64,000 bases of DNA from positions 20,406,501 through 20,470,500 of the forward strand of contig NC_081835.1 of the NCBI RefSeq assembly GCF_030867095.1, read 5' to 3'. The notes beneath the pieces were generated by a model. It was given only the letters and a program-made list of their open reading frames with translations, was not told the origin of the DNA and did no database searches. Below are positions 48,901 to 58,865 of this stretch, piece after piece. The DNA is from Alligator mississippiensis. Lineage: Eukaryota; Chordata; Crocodylia; Alligatoridae. Position numbers and translations under genes: made by a program. The stretch's first letter is position 1; each line of letters begins with the position of its first letter.

Positions 48901-51900
48901 GCATATCATCTCCTAGGGCATTTATACACATGCACCAGGAGTGGGGGAGGGGTGCACTTTAATTAAAGCGGCTCTAAGAGTTGTTCTAATTAAAGTGTCC
49001 AGAACATATCATGTATCAGTGTTGAATGAGCTTTAGCTAAAAGCACATCCACTGCCATTTTTCAGCGCAGGGACGCTAATACCTGAGACACTGGAGTCTG
49101 CTGGAGTGTGGCAATTACCATGCGCCAGCAGACTTGATTAATCATATCTGCTCTGACACACTGACATTACAATGCGTTAGAGCAGCCTTGCTGCATGTGT
49201 ATAGTTGCCCCAAGTGCCAAATACACAACAGCAACTGCATCACATTAAGCACCACCTTGAAGTTCCCTCAGTCACTGGCAACGTGTAAGGGGTGCATGCG
49301 TGTGCATGTGCACCCCCTGAGATCAGCCGTGCACCTCCTGAAGCGACAGCTGGTGATCGGCTGCAGGGGGACCCTCCCCCCCAGTCGGCGATAGGCTGCT
49401 GGGGGATCCCTCCCCTGTTGGCAATCTGGTGCCCCCCAGACTCAGGAGGCACCAGTCGCCCATGCCCTGTTAATTCTCACCAACACTTGGACTTTAGTAC
49501 GCTACTCACCTGCAGGGCACACAAGAGACAGGCTGCAAACCTCTGCAGGGTATTGAGCAGCATAAACTCCTGCAACATTTCCACCCATTGAAGTGCCAAC
49601 CAGGTGAAAGGGTTTTCTATTCAGCTTGATGCACTCAACAAACTGAAAGGGAAACCAGGTGTTATTAGGCCAAAGGAAACAACTGCACAGAATTAGTCAC
49701 TGGAGAAAAGTAAATTAAAAGCATTCAAACACTACAGCAGATTATCCATCAGGGGAGGGAAAATCCCTCTGTGGGCAGGGGATCCACAAAACCTCAGGAT
49801 GCTTGTGTGTCCCCCTGGAACTAGAAGGAACACAATGCTTGTAAAAAGTATGTGGTACAAAGACTTGCACATGATTCATAAGATAAACTCGGAAATTTCC
49901 AACAAGAATCTGTACTGTCAAAACCACTCTGATTTGTGGTCTTTCTGAGTCCTTGGTAACAGAAGAATTGCTCTATTATTTTTCTGCAGACAACAAATGA
50001 GTGAAAGCTAAAAACTGGCATTGTCCCCAACTGCCTTGAGCTTAAAAGGGCTGGCCACCACTGCTCTAGGCTGTTCTTCACAGGTCTTCATGACTTTTTA
50101 GCAGCACCTGACCTCTGCCAAGGTGGGCAATTAATGGCATGTATAGAAGTGGCTCTTTGGATGACAATATCTACCAGTGGGAAATCCACACATTATCATT
50201 GTTTTACAGTATTTGAAAGACCAGCCAAGACACAGGTCCCTGCTCTAGGGAAGTTTACAAACCCAGCAGCCATCAATCAAGCATCAGGTGCTAACTTTCA
50301 CTCACTACAGACCCTGGCTAGATTTGATCTGCTAACATTTACAGCATCTGTAGGAAGTTACTAATCGTGTGTAGCTCCTTTACTCATTTAAGAGGATGTG
50401 AAACTGTCTCTAAATATAACCTGCAGGATGATCTACAGATGATGACAAAAATCATACTGTTTCACTCCTCCCACCTTCAGCTAGGTCTTGTTCCTACTCC
50501 CTCCTCTGTTCCTGTCCCACTTATCTTGATTATCTCAATAAGGTAGGAGGGTGTGAGGGGAACAGGGGGGATGGGGAGCAGTCTTCTAGAAACAAGACAG
50601 TACCCTACCTGCTGTGATTTCTATGGCACCTTTAGCAACTGACTCCATTTTAAGAGCTCTGCCTCAGAGCTCAAGAGAGATGTGATGTTCCTACACCCAG
50701 CAGTTGCTGTTCTGTGTACGCGGATATGATGGCCCCTCCACACTGCTCTAGCAAGGTAAAGTGGCCTCAGCATAAATATGTACAAGGGCTGGAATACACT
50801 ATACACTAAAGTCAAACAAGACAAGGATTAACCGTCACAGGTGAGGCACATAGGAAAGCTGATCTGGCTACGATGCCAAAGGAAACGGGCAGAACAGACT
50901 GGCAGTTTTGGCTGAGACGGAAAGTCAGCGCTATTTCAGCTGCACTCTCATCTGCTAGTGGGGGTGTGAAACCAAGACGAGGCTGGGGTAATACGTGGTG
51001 ATCCTACTACCCTGCCAATTTTCACTGCTGGCAGTCAAAACAGGTTGCAGGGCTGAGATAAAGTGATCACTTTAGTGCAGGTGGAGAAAACGTCACTGCT
51101 TCCTGCACATATGCGCATTGGAGAGCTTCCCCTCAGTCCAGCCCTATCCCAGGCCTGAGTGATACCTTTTTGTTCCACTCAGCCATTGCACTGAAAGGAA
51201 AGCTTTCCTTTTTCACAATCCATAGTGCAAAGCACAAGAACTCTGCTATCAGCCTCAGCTCCTGCGAGCTACAGGGCATTACAACGGCACTGGCTTCTGG
51301 AGCACCAAGTTCTGACTGTAATTTGTACGTAGAATTTTCTAAAGTTTTCAGCTAGGCCAGGGGCAGGCAAAGTCTGGCCCCCGAGCCAGATCAGGCCCGC
51401 AGCAGACTCCATTTCCCAGCAGCCCCTGCCTGTGTCACTGTGGTCAGTTTCCATGGAGTTCCCAACAGTGGCAGGGCCATGACAGCGCAGGGCTAGCAGT
51501 GCTAGCAGGGCATGCAGCTGGGTAGGGAGCTGCTCCAGGGTTGGGATCTTGCAGCTGACAGTGTGATCACGAACCGGGACAGAGCTGCGATCTGCTGCCC
51601 AAATGCCCCAAGCAGGGGCCTGCAGGCAGTGGATTGCAGCTCTGCCATGGCTCTGGACCACACTGTCACTCTGCAAGATCCTAGCCCCAGCCTCGAAGGG
51701 CACACAAGAGCCTCCCAGTACTGCTGGGGCTGGTATCCATGGAAACCCTGGTCCTGTGCTGTCATGGCTCCGTCTCTGCTAGGGTCTCCATGGAAACCTG
51801 CTGCAATGATGGAGGCAGGGGCTGGTGGGAAATGGAGTCTGGCCACTGGCCAGGTCCACCATTTTGCCCACCCCTGGGTTAGGCATTCAGTACTTGAAGG

Positions 51901-54900
51901 AATTGAGGATTATTTTTTTAAAAGCCTCAATCAGGAAGTTCTTTCTGCAGGGTGGCTTCAGCTTGGCATGGTTTATATAATACAGAGTGCACAAAATCTG
52001 AAAGGCACAGTAGCCTAGTCAGGACAGAGCTGAGCTCGTACCATGGGACAGGGGAGCAGTAATCTGCACTTACCAGGCTGATTTCCATTGGAAATGAAAG
52101 GAAGGAAGCAACTGTAGCTTCCCTGGGATAGCCTGAAGTGTTACACCTACCTACTAGAGAGGTGCACTGATACATCGGTCTGATATCGGATCGTACCAAT
52201 ATAAAGAAAATTGGCTGTATTGGAAATCAGCTCAACGCATCTGATAATTTGGGTGATAAGTGCCCGTGCATGTGCGCAGCTGCAGCACAGCACATAGGCA
52301 GCAAGGAGCACAGCTCGGCAGCATGGAGAGCTGCGTGCAGCTGGTAAGTCTGCTGTGGTGGAAGGGGGGGGGCAGATCAACGCCCCTGCGGTGAGGGAGG
52401 GAGGAGACAGGGGGAGGTATTGCCCAGCCAGGGTGGGGCGGGGCGCAGGACTGAGCCATGGCTTGCCTGGGGGTGTGGCTCCCACCGCTGCTTGCACCAC
52501 AGGAGGGCACGGGGTTGGGGTGGGGGAGTGCCCCTGGATCTGTGCAGGGCAGGGCAGGGCAGGTGGGCTGGAGCCAGGGCTGTGCCAGACTCTTCTCGGC
52601 GGGGGCTGGGCTCAGGGCGAGTGGCAGCGGTGCTGGGGTTGGCTACAGCAAAATTTGGGGTGGCTGCAGCCCCATAGTCCCCTCCCAGTGCTGCTGTAAC
52701 TGCCCGCCCGGCACAGCCCTGGCTCAACACCCAGCCTCAACCCACATGCTGGGAAGAGCCAGGGCTATGCCGGGAAGGCGATGTGGGCTCTGGGAGGAGG
52801 GGCTATGGGGAGGCTACAGTGAAATTTGGGGCAACTGCAGTCCCCTCTGTAGCCCCCCTCCCAGCACTGCCGCCACCTACCCCGAGCCCAGCCCCACACC
52901 AAGAGCCCAGCGCAGCCCTGCCTGCAGCCCACCTGCCTGCCTCACCCTGCACAAATCCAAGGGCAAACACAGCTCCCCCGCCCCATGCCCTCACGAGGTA
53001 CAAGCAACTGTGGGAGCCGTTCCCCTCCCCCCCCGACCCCGACAAGCCATGGCTCAGTCCTGCATTGCAGTCCACCCTGGCTGGGCAGCACCTGCCCCTG
53101 CCCCCTCCCTCCGTCACCATGGGAGGCATTAATCTTCCCCCGCTACACCCCTTCCCTCCCCTTCCACCACAACACACTTACCAGCTGCATACAGCTGTAT
53201 CAGAAATCGGATCGGTATCAGCCGATATGCCTCCTTAAAAAATCGGCTACTGGTATCAGCCTCCAAAATCTCTATCGGTGTGTGGCAGAAGGCCACCTCT
53301 GTTTCTCCACAAAAACTCTGCTCTGTGACAATTTGGTTAAGATGGGCCCTGCAGAGGGTACACACCTTACACTATCTCTTTAGGTAACCCGAGCTGGATA
53401 CATTCCTGAGGGAGGGGGGAAACCTGCTCCCTCTGCCTACGTGACTGGCATCACACACCTGGGTGAGGGGCTTGGGCTCCCTTGGGGAGCTAGGAACTGC
53501 CAGTCTGCCCAGAAACTAGTGATGCATTTCAAATTGGTTGGCTGACAGCCAACAGGTGCTGGCCTCCACTGGACCAGATAAATGAGGTTAAGGGCTATAT
53601 AAGTTAAGGACTGCCCAGGAGGAGGGGGCAGGAGCCATGAGGAAGACTCAGAGAGAAAGAAGAGCTGGACCATCTGAAATTTGCTCTCTCTCTTAAAACT
53701 CATGATCAAGGAACTGCCTGCCTCCAGAGGGAATCTCCACCTGCCTCTGGATGATACTTGTGAGTAAGCTACCTGAGATCTAACTAGATATATAGCACGC
53801 AGTAACTCAGATGCGTGATCAAAGGCTACCCAGCCATGCCAGTTTGCTCTATGGGATTTCTCTGATAGTGCTCTACCCTGTAGAACAACCCTACTCCTTT
53901 TGCAACCCTACCCCTTGTAACCAATAAAGTTCTCCTTTGTACCTAGTGTGGGAGACTTATTGGGTGTGGGTCTAGATTATGCCTTGGGGTCCTGTTGGTT
54001 CAGCTGACCAAGGGAGACCACTACTTGTGCTTCCGACTGAGGGAAGCACCCCCAAGTGCTTGAAGTGAGTCAAGTACCCTCGAGGGCTACTAGGCCTGTA
54101 GTTCCCAGGGTGCACAGAGCCAAAATAAAGCCCAGCCCTGGGTGATGGCAGTTTTTACCCCAGGCTAGCAGGTGTGCTCCAGGAAGGGGGTCAGACAGAT
54201 GTGAGGTGCCCCCAGAGAAGCACTCGGAGCGTGGAAGGTGGTCAGGCACAGTGAGGTGGGTGGCTTAATGCAGGAACACTCCCTACTGGCCCGCCACACG
54301 TGTATCAGAAATTGGATCGGTATCAGCTGATATGCCTCCTTAAATATCGGCTACTGGTATCAGCCCTCAAAATCTCTATCAGTGTACCATTACTACCTAC
54401 TGTCCTTAGCCTGGGCCTAAAAGAATGATACAGTCCTAAGTAAGCCCTGCACCCTTCCTAAGTGCCACTCCAGACCCCTTCCCCTGCCCAATCTGCCGCT
54501 CTGGTTTCTGTCCTGGCTGCTATTCTGCTTTCCTCTCCCTGACCTATATGCCACTGTGCTGCCTACTCCCTCTTCAATCTGTCATATGCCACACACAGAG
54601 GCTGCCAGTATCAGTTGTGGCACACCACAGGTTGGCCATCCCTGCCCCAGAAGGTGGAATAAACCAGAACACACCAGAGCTAAGGACTTTACCTCATGAA
54701 TTCTTTTAACTTGCCCATTAATGGAGTAGTCGTCTAAGGATGACCGGGTAGTGCCTTCATGGCCAGGCATGTCAACGCACACCAAGTGCAGATTCTTCGG
54801 CAGGAACTGTGGAAATAGAGCTCTGGGAAGTTAGTTTGCAGAAAAGCTGTTATGAAACAAAAAAGAAAAGTGGTGGCTACAGGAGGAAAGGAACACCATT

Positions 54901-56659
54901 TCCCACCAGAACCCCTCACGATGCTTGGCATGGCCAACAGCTGCAACAGTAGCTTTTCCAAGCTTAAAAACATGGAATAGACCAAAAGGAGAAAGGAAGA
55001 GAAAGAGAATGGGAACAGGGTTATGAATGTTTGGTAAGTGAAATCATTACATGCTTAGGGCAAGACTCATTGCCCACAGAACAAGGAGGCACACACTACA
55101 CTTCCCTGTCCCAACACAGCCATGCCAGAAAAGATCTGTCTTCACTGCCCTCAAACTGTGACCCCCAGTGTCTCCCAGACACACCTGGGCTAGTATGAAA
55201 GTAGCAAATTCACGTACCAGTAGCAGCACAGCCATGAGCACCAAAACTGAGAAGCTGGGTAAATCCTTAGCATGAGCCAACACAGCAGTGCCTTGGCTAG
55301 TCTGAAGTAGAATCAGGTACAGCTAGACAAGCCGCAGTTACTACATGCATCCCAGAAGATGAAAGGCAGCTTGGATGGATCTAGACCAGGGGCGGGCAAT
55401 TATTTTGAGCGGAGGGCCGCTTACCCAGTTTTGGCAGGCCGTCGAGGGCCACATGGGTAGCCCCGCCCCTTGACAGGTGTCCCACCCCCTGGTCACCATC
55501 TTGGGACCAATGTCCCAAGGCCAGCATTTTTGGTTCCTGTCATTTTTGACAGGAACCAAGGGCAGAGAAATATTAATTTTCCAAAGGCTAGATAGAATGG
55601 CCACATGAGCCGAATCCAGCCTGTGGGCGGTATTTTGCCCACCCTGATCTAGACTGTTCTCAGGTGTGGCAGATGACAGAACAAGGAGCAATGGTCTTAA
55701 GTTGCAGCAAGAGAAGTTTAGGTTAGATATTAGGAAAAACTCTCTCGTTAGGAGGGTAGTAAAGCACTGGAACAGGTTACCTAGAGAGGTGGTAGAGTCT
55801 CCAATCCTTAGAGGTTTTTAAGACCCAGCTAGACAAAGCTTTGGCTAGGATGATATAGTAGGGGACAGTCCTGCTCTGAGCAGGGGGTTGGACTCAATGA
55901 CCTCCTGAGGTCCCTCCCAACCCTAATTTTCTATGACTTTATGATTTTCCTTTGTGGCCTCCCCTTCCATGCCATCACTGGAAAAGAGCAGCTCTGCTTT
56001 CAACTGGTGGCTCCACAGCAGCACTGCAGACAGGAGTCATCGTAGCAAGGCACAGAACCCCTGCATCCCCGCTATTACTGGTTGTGCCTTTGTTCTGTCA
56101 TGACAGACTGGGTCCCACAGCCACCCCCGGCTTAAAGGAGACTATGCCCATTTTGTGCCACCCACAACCTCTTCTCCCCTAGATTTTCTTGTCTTAAGGA
56201 TTCCTTGCAGCAGGTACCTACAAGGAACAGAGAGGCAATCTAGTCCTGTGTCAGTACCAGAAATTACATGTTATTTTTATTATTCATTGGACTCCATCCC
56301 AGTAAGTTTGGGCACACAAACCTTCTCACATTTCTAAATCGAGGAGATGGAACACATCAATCTATCATGACAGCAGGAACTAGGATGCTTCCAGCACTAA
56401 TGCTTACTACAGCTAAGCTCTCTAGTGGGCTAGCAAGCAACCAAGAATGTAAGTGTTCTTTTGTTGTGGTATGAGTTTATTATTAGAGAAGTGGAAACGC
56501 ACCTTGACTACAGACAGCCACATGTCTTTGTGGGCAGAAAATCCATGTAACATCAGTATGGATGGTTTGTTCCCAGGCCTCCCTCGATAGGAATAGCAGA
56601 ACTGGTAGTCATCGTAGTATGCGTACCTAACCTGCATACCAAGTGCTCGACGCCAGTAC
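39734..56659 (-). CDS. ABHD6: ABHD6, monoacylglycerol lipase, coding exons 2-8 (5' incomplete)
   Basis: ABHD6 is a membrane-anchored serine hydrolase of the alpha/beta-hydrolase fold; it cleaves monoacylglycerols such as 2-arachidonoylglycerol and other lipids on the cytosolic face of membranes. Seven exons (56659-56503, 54806-54693, 49642-49510, 45202-45045, 43224-43170, 42086-41986, 39910-39734) have AG acceptors and GT donors, and their phases join into 297 codons plus stop. With the 40 residues expected from the missing first exon, the total is 337, the human length. Visible landmarks are the oxyanion HGF (78-80), nucleophile elbow GTSMGG with Ser148, Asp278 in GKQDQ, and His306 in ENCGHS. 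No disruption was seen, so the gene looks functional. The exon with the start codon and transmembrane segment was not found in 56.7-64 kb. Introns carry hAT and CR1 insertions, all clear of exons. Identification rests on recalled human sequence. Confidence 0.96.
41986..42086 (-). CDS. ABHD6: ABHD6 coding exon 7 with catalytic aspartate (residues 246-279)
   Basis: The exon is 101 bases; after the split Leu codon it encodes [20 protein letters not shown] and [13 protein letters not shown], ending in phase 0 at a GTACTT donor. The Asp in GKQDQ is residue 278, the acid of the catalytic triad. The acceptor tract is less pyrimidine-rich than the others (TGAAAAG), so this is the weakest splice site of the gene, but the phase leaves no alternative nearby. 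Confidence 0.95.
43170..43224 (-). CDS. ABHD6: ABHD6 coding exon 6 (residues 228-245)
   Basis: This 55-base micro-exon, with acceptor CTTACAG and donor GTAAGTG, encodes [18 protein letters not shown]. It leaves one T that combines with the next exon to make Leu246. Both splice sites are strong, and the phase fits the flanking exons exactly. Confidence 0.95.
43580..43860. other. AT-rich block in ABHD6 intron, possible conserved element
   Basis: An unusually AT-rich, repeat-free stretch in the intron between the exons at 45045 and 43224. Conservation cannot be judged from one sequence. Confidence 0.2.
44025..44085 (+). repeat. CR1/L3-like LINE tail
   Basis: GTCAGACTAGATGATCAAAG followed by AGGTCCCTTCTAACTTTA is the 3' end typical of CR1 and L3 LINEs. 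Its 5' limit is unclear. Confidence 0.5.
45045..45202 (-). CDS. ABHD6: ABHD6 coding exon 5, lid region (residues 175-227)
   Basis: The exon is 158 bases, starting with the two bases that complete the split Gly codon and ending in phase 0 at a GTAAGA donor. It encodes [20 protein letters not shown], then [20 protein letters not shown] and [13 protein letters not shown]. This is the cap segment inserted in the hydrolase fold. The [11 protein letters not shown] and [10 protein letters not shown] strings match the family closely, while the first part diverges more, as expected for the lid. Confidence 0.95.
47423..47806. mobile_element. hAT MITE with perfect 8-bp duplication, holding a CR1 tail
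   Basis: Starts TTAAGGTGACTATATGTCC and ends GTCCCATATGGTCAGCCT. Identical flanks ACTTCAGA (47415-47422 and 47807-47814). A CR1 3' end sits inside (47654-47765). Located in an ABHD6 intron. Confidence 0.88.
47654..47765 (-). mobile_element. CR1 LINE 3' end, heavily 5'-truncated
   Basis: TTTCATAGACATTAAGGCTG, GAAGGGACCTTGGAAGATCA and TCGAGTCCAGCCCCC are the reverse complement of the CR1 3' end, like the start of the copy at 60227. The 5' limit is approximate. Confidence 0.85.
48913..49213. mobile_element. Inverted-repeat element (MITE), class unresolved
   Basis: The left GGGCATTTATACACATGCA and the right TGCATGTGTATAGTTGCCCC are inverted copies. No convincing target duplication was found. 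It lies in an ABHD6 intron. Confidence 0.55.
49510..49642 (-). CDS. ABHD6: ABHD6 coding exon 4 with catalytic serine (residues 131-175)
   Basis: The exon is 133 bases: 44 codons plus the first base of a Gly codon (phase 1), ending at a GTGAGT donor. It encodes [20 protein letters not shown] followed by [20 protein letters not shown] and VCPA. GTSMGG is the GxSxG nucleophile elbow; counting from the human start, its Ser is residue 148, the known catalytic serine. Confidence 0.97.
51358..51876. mobile_element. Fold-back hAT MITE, GGGCAA family
   Basis: Starts CAGGGGCAGGCAAAGTCTGG and ends ATTTTGCCCACCCCTG. The flanks AGCTAGGC and GGTTAGGC agree at 6 of 8. The two halves are inverted copies almost to the centre: CAGACTCCATTTCCCAGCAG on the left pairs with CTGGTGGGAAATGGAGTCTG on the right. 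519 bp, non-coding. Confidence 0.9.
52155..54392. mobile_element. Fold-back hAT element with an LTR-like insertion
   Basis: Identical CTACCTAC octamers (52147-52154 and 54393-54400) flank an element with ends TAGAGAGGTGCACTGATA and TATCAGTGTACCATTA. The GC-rich middle (52340-53160) folds back: GGACTGAGCCATGGCTTG on the left recurs inverted near 53050. About 90 bp of the right subterminal sequence, starting TGTATCAGAAAT, is present twice (53191-53280 and 54301-54385), separated by a 1-kb LTR-like block. In an ABHD6 intron. Confidence 0.88.
53281..54298 (+). mobile_element. LTR-like fossil (probable solo LTR) inside the hAT
   Basis: The block begins TGTGGCAGAAGG and ends GGCCCGCCACA, giving TG...CA ends with a short inverted repeat. 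It has a TATA-like CTATATAA at 53595 and AATAAA at 53923, in the order expected of U3-R-U5. A GTGT on each side may be a 4-bp target duplication. No internal region or second LTR was seen. The family is undetermined. Confidence 0.6.
54580..54644. mobile_element. Partial hAT MITE end
   Basis: GTGGCACACCACAGGTTGG then CCATCCCTG is a typical hAT right terminus. The left end was not located. Confidence 0.35.
54693..54806 (-). CDS. ABHD6: ABHD6 coding exon 3 (residues 93-130)
   Basis: The exon is 114 bases, 38 codons, phase 0 at both ends, with acceptor TTTCCACAG and donor GTAAAG. It encodes [18 protein letters not shown] then [20 protein letters not shown]. The VDMPGHEGT segment is a strongly conserved part of the hydrolase core. 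The last residue is Glu where human has Gln, a mild change. Confidence 0.96.
55360..55947 (+). mobile_element. CR1 LINE 3' end, interrupted by a hAT MITE
   Basis: The CR1 3' region in plus orientation shows GGTTAGATATTAGGAAAAAC, GAGCAGGGGGTTGGACTCAA, TGACCTCCTGAGGTCCCTCC and a tail TTTTCTATGACTTTATGATT. The GGATGGATCTAGAC before the MITE and CTGTTCTCAGG after it are consecutive in CR1. 5'-truncated. Confidence 0.9.
55387..55646. mobile_element. hAT MITE, GGGCAA family, perfect 8-bp duplication
   Basis: Starts CAGGGGCGGGCAATTATTTT and ends TATTTTGCCCACCCTG. Identical flanks ATCTAGAC (55379-55386 and 55647-55654). It has a central hairpin (TTGGTTCCTGTCA...TGACAGGAACCAA). 260 bp, inserted in a CR1 tail. 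Confidence 0.95.
56503..56659 (-). CDS. ABHD6: ABHD6 coding exon 2 (residues 41-92)
   Basis: The exon opens with a single G that completes a Trp codon begun in the unseen upstream exon, after a pyrimidine-rich acceptor ending TTAG. It encodes [12 protein letters not shown] through [10 protein letters not shown] and ends in phase 0 at a GTGCGT donor. It contains LMLHGF, the strand and oxyanion-hole turn typical of the alpha/beta-hydrolase core. The reading frame stays open upstream of the acceptor into the intron, but that stretch does not resemble ABHD6. Confidence 0.96.
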
Positions 56660-56708
56660 CTAAGAAAAGAGAAATGGGCAAAGCCAGTTAGCAACATAGG
56701 ACACCCAA

Positions 56709-56790
56709 GTGTAATCCAGTGTTTGGAGCACAGGGCAGGCAGAGAAATCTCCTGGGTTTGAGTCCCACCTCTAACTTGCTGCATCTCAGA
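56709..56790 (+). repeat. MIR-like SINE 5' (tRNA-derived) part
   Basis: TTTGGAGCACAGGGCAGGC, then TCCTGGGTTTGAGTCCCACC, follows the MIR tRNA-like head, including a degenerate B box. It lies just upstream of ABHD6 coding exon 2. Confidence 0.55.
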
Positions 56791-58310
56791 CAGTAGGAGG
56801 GGAGCCCTTTTTGGTGTAGCCCCAGCACAGCAACCTGGCCCCTCCTTGCAGCAAGCTGTTCCTGCCACAGCTGCTTCCTACTCCTTTTTCTTACTTTTCG
56901 GGGAGCTTTTAAAGCTTCCAGTAGGACATGCCCAAATGACCCCTGCTTTCTTAATAGGGCTAAGTGTTCCTCCTTAAAGGGGCAGGCCACTCTGCTACAG
57001 TGAGTTGCTACAGAGGTTCACTGGGGACATCAATCAAGCAGCTACCCATCTGCAGGAGTTCCTTGTGTCTTACATAAGTATGCCGACTCCCACAACCTGC
57101 ATATCCTATAGCACCATCACAGAGCTCCCAGAATTCTTTATTTGTGGTATTATCAGCTTAACACACACCAAGAGCTATATGCTGCCAGACTTAAGCAAGA
57201 CAAATGCCCCAGAAAAGGACCACAGGGCTATTACCAAGCACAATCTGGGGAAGCAGCACTTGCACTACATGCTCCTATCAACTGCTAACAGAGGGACAGT
57301 GGTGGCCCGGAGGCTGCAGTGGTATCTAGGTACAGCAATGTTCTATAACCTGGCAGGTGTTAATAAGAAATTAGTGGTCTGGTGAATCCCGGACACACCT
57401 AATCTGCACAATAACGAAAAACAAGAGTACTTCAGCTGCTTAACCAAACAAGGACTAACTTGAGCCCTGTAGGTCTGATTCTAATTTATATTCCATTGAA
57501 GAGGAATGCAATTATCTTTACTGCAGTTAGCAGAGTTACTGTGTATTCGTATCATTCTGAGGTCACAAGCTAACCCCTGTCTGCATATCATGCAATGATT
57601 TGGCTATTCCTGGTTGCCAGGATGTTGATATATACACCAGCATTTGTGATACTGGACATCATTTTACCAGAAACTATGATGCCACTAACAATGGGCGATG
57701 CCATCGTAGTTGAGGGGGAAGGCAGGCTCCCAGCACAAAGCTCAGGCACAACTGCAATCAGCCTGTGCTGTAAGCCTAATTTTGAGGGCTTTCACTGGAC
57801 TGAAGTGGTAACCAGGCTTTGTGCTGGTACTATGCACAGAGATGAATTTGACCCTGACCAAGTAAATGCCTCAAGACAGCAAGTCACAAAGGCACTCACA
57901 TAAACTACTGAAGGACGAGACATTAATGTTTAAGTAACTGAGCCTGATGGATCAATTTAACAAAAAGCAAAACAGTCTGATAGAAAATAAACACTCAACA
58001 AGAAAGGGAGATGGGTTGTTCTGGCCACCCTTGCCGGGGCTATTCTCAAGAGGCCTGCCTATTTTGAGAAGTGGAGACTGCCTATGTGTCACAATGGGAG
58101 TGGATCACGTTATATACTAGCTGTATTATTTACTAAATGTAACATTTACAGAGAGAATGAACAAAGATCTATTTTAACGATAAATCATCAACAAGCCATG
58201 AAAAATTCAGAAGCAGCCAGATTCAAATGAAGCAAGGGCAGGGTTGGGGGTGCGAACAGATGCATGCACTCTCCAGAGCTGTTGGATATTCTGTAATAAA
58301 ATAAGCATTA

Positions 58311-58865
58311 CAGGCAGTCCTCGACTTACACCGATTCAAGTTGCAATGAACGGCACTTACAATGTTTATAAACTGACACCCTGTTTCAACCTTATGACGT
58401 CAGTTTTCAGTTTACAATGCTTGATCCGATGCCATGCCACACCAGTGCGCAAGCTTGCTGTGTTGCCCATCTCCCTAGAGAATATCTGTCCAAACTTCCT
58501 TGGACACTTTTTTTAAGAAAGCAGACAAAACTCCAGAAAAACCTGCAGCCAAGACTCCTGAAAAGACTCCAATCAAGAGCTCTTCAAAAAGTCCAGCAAA
58601 GTCACCTCAAAGAAGTCCTTCGGAATCAATATGATTGCTATTTACAATATAAATGCATTAATGTAGCTATACTGCTCATCTATAATTGATAAAGCAAAAA
58701 TTCTGGGTTATTTTTGGTCAAAATAGGATATCAAGCCTTGGTTCAGGAACCAATCCCCCATTTATAACATTTTTTCCTATGGGAAAACTGGTTCCGAGTT
58801 ACAACGTTTTGCCTTAAGACATGGTTGTCAGGAACCAATTGTGTCGTAAGTCCAAGGACTGCCTG
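58311..58865 (+). mobile_element. Tigger-like (pogo) element, internally deleted
   Basis: The inverted ends CAGGCAGTCCTCGACTTACA and GTAAGTCCAAGGACTGCCTG are flanked by TA on both sides (58309-58310 and 58866-58867), as in pogo/Tigger transposons. Most of the transposase is gone, but its C-terminal tail stays readable at 58488-58634: VQTSLDTFFKKADKTPEKP, then a K/S/P-rich run ending in TGA. QTSLDTFF fits the PCNA-binding PIP box (QxxLxxFF) known from pogo-type transposases. Confidence 0.92.

Noticed and set aside
49289-49470. Possible MITE with GGGGTGCATGCG and GGGCATGGGCG ends
   Set aside because: The ends are only loosely inverted and no target duplication could be found.
52340-53160. CpG-island-like GC-rich stretch
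   Set aside because: It is the inner part of a fold-back hAT element and lies in the middle of an ABHD6 intron; no promoter elements support it.
56709-56790. Possible tRNA gene (B-box-like GGTTTGAGTCC)
   Set aside because: No cloverleaf could be drawn, and the sequence follows the tRNA-derived head of MIR.
57595-57903. Plus-strand frame starting MIWLFLVARMLIYTPAF, first taken as a membrane protein or ABHD6 exon 1
   Set aside because: It is on the wrong strand for ABHD6, does not match the ABHD6 anchor, and has no splice or family support.
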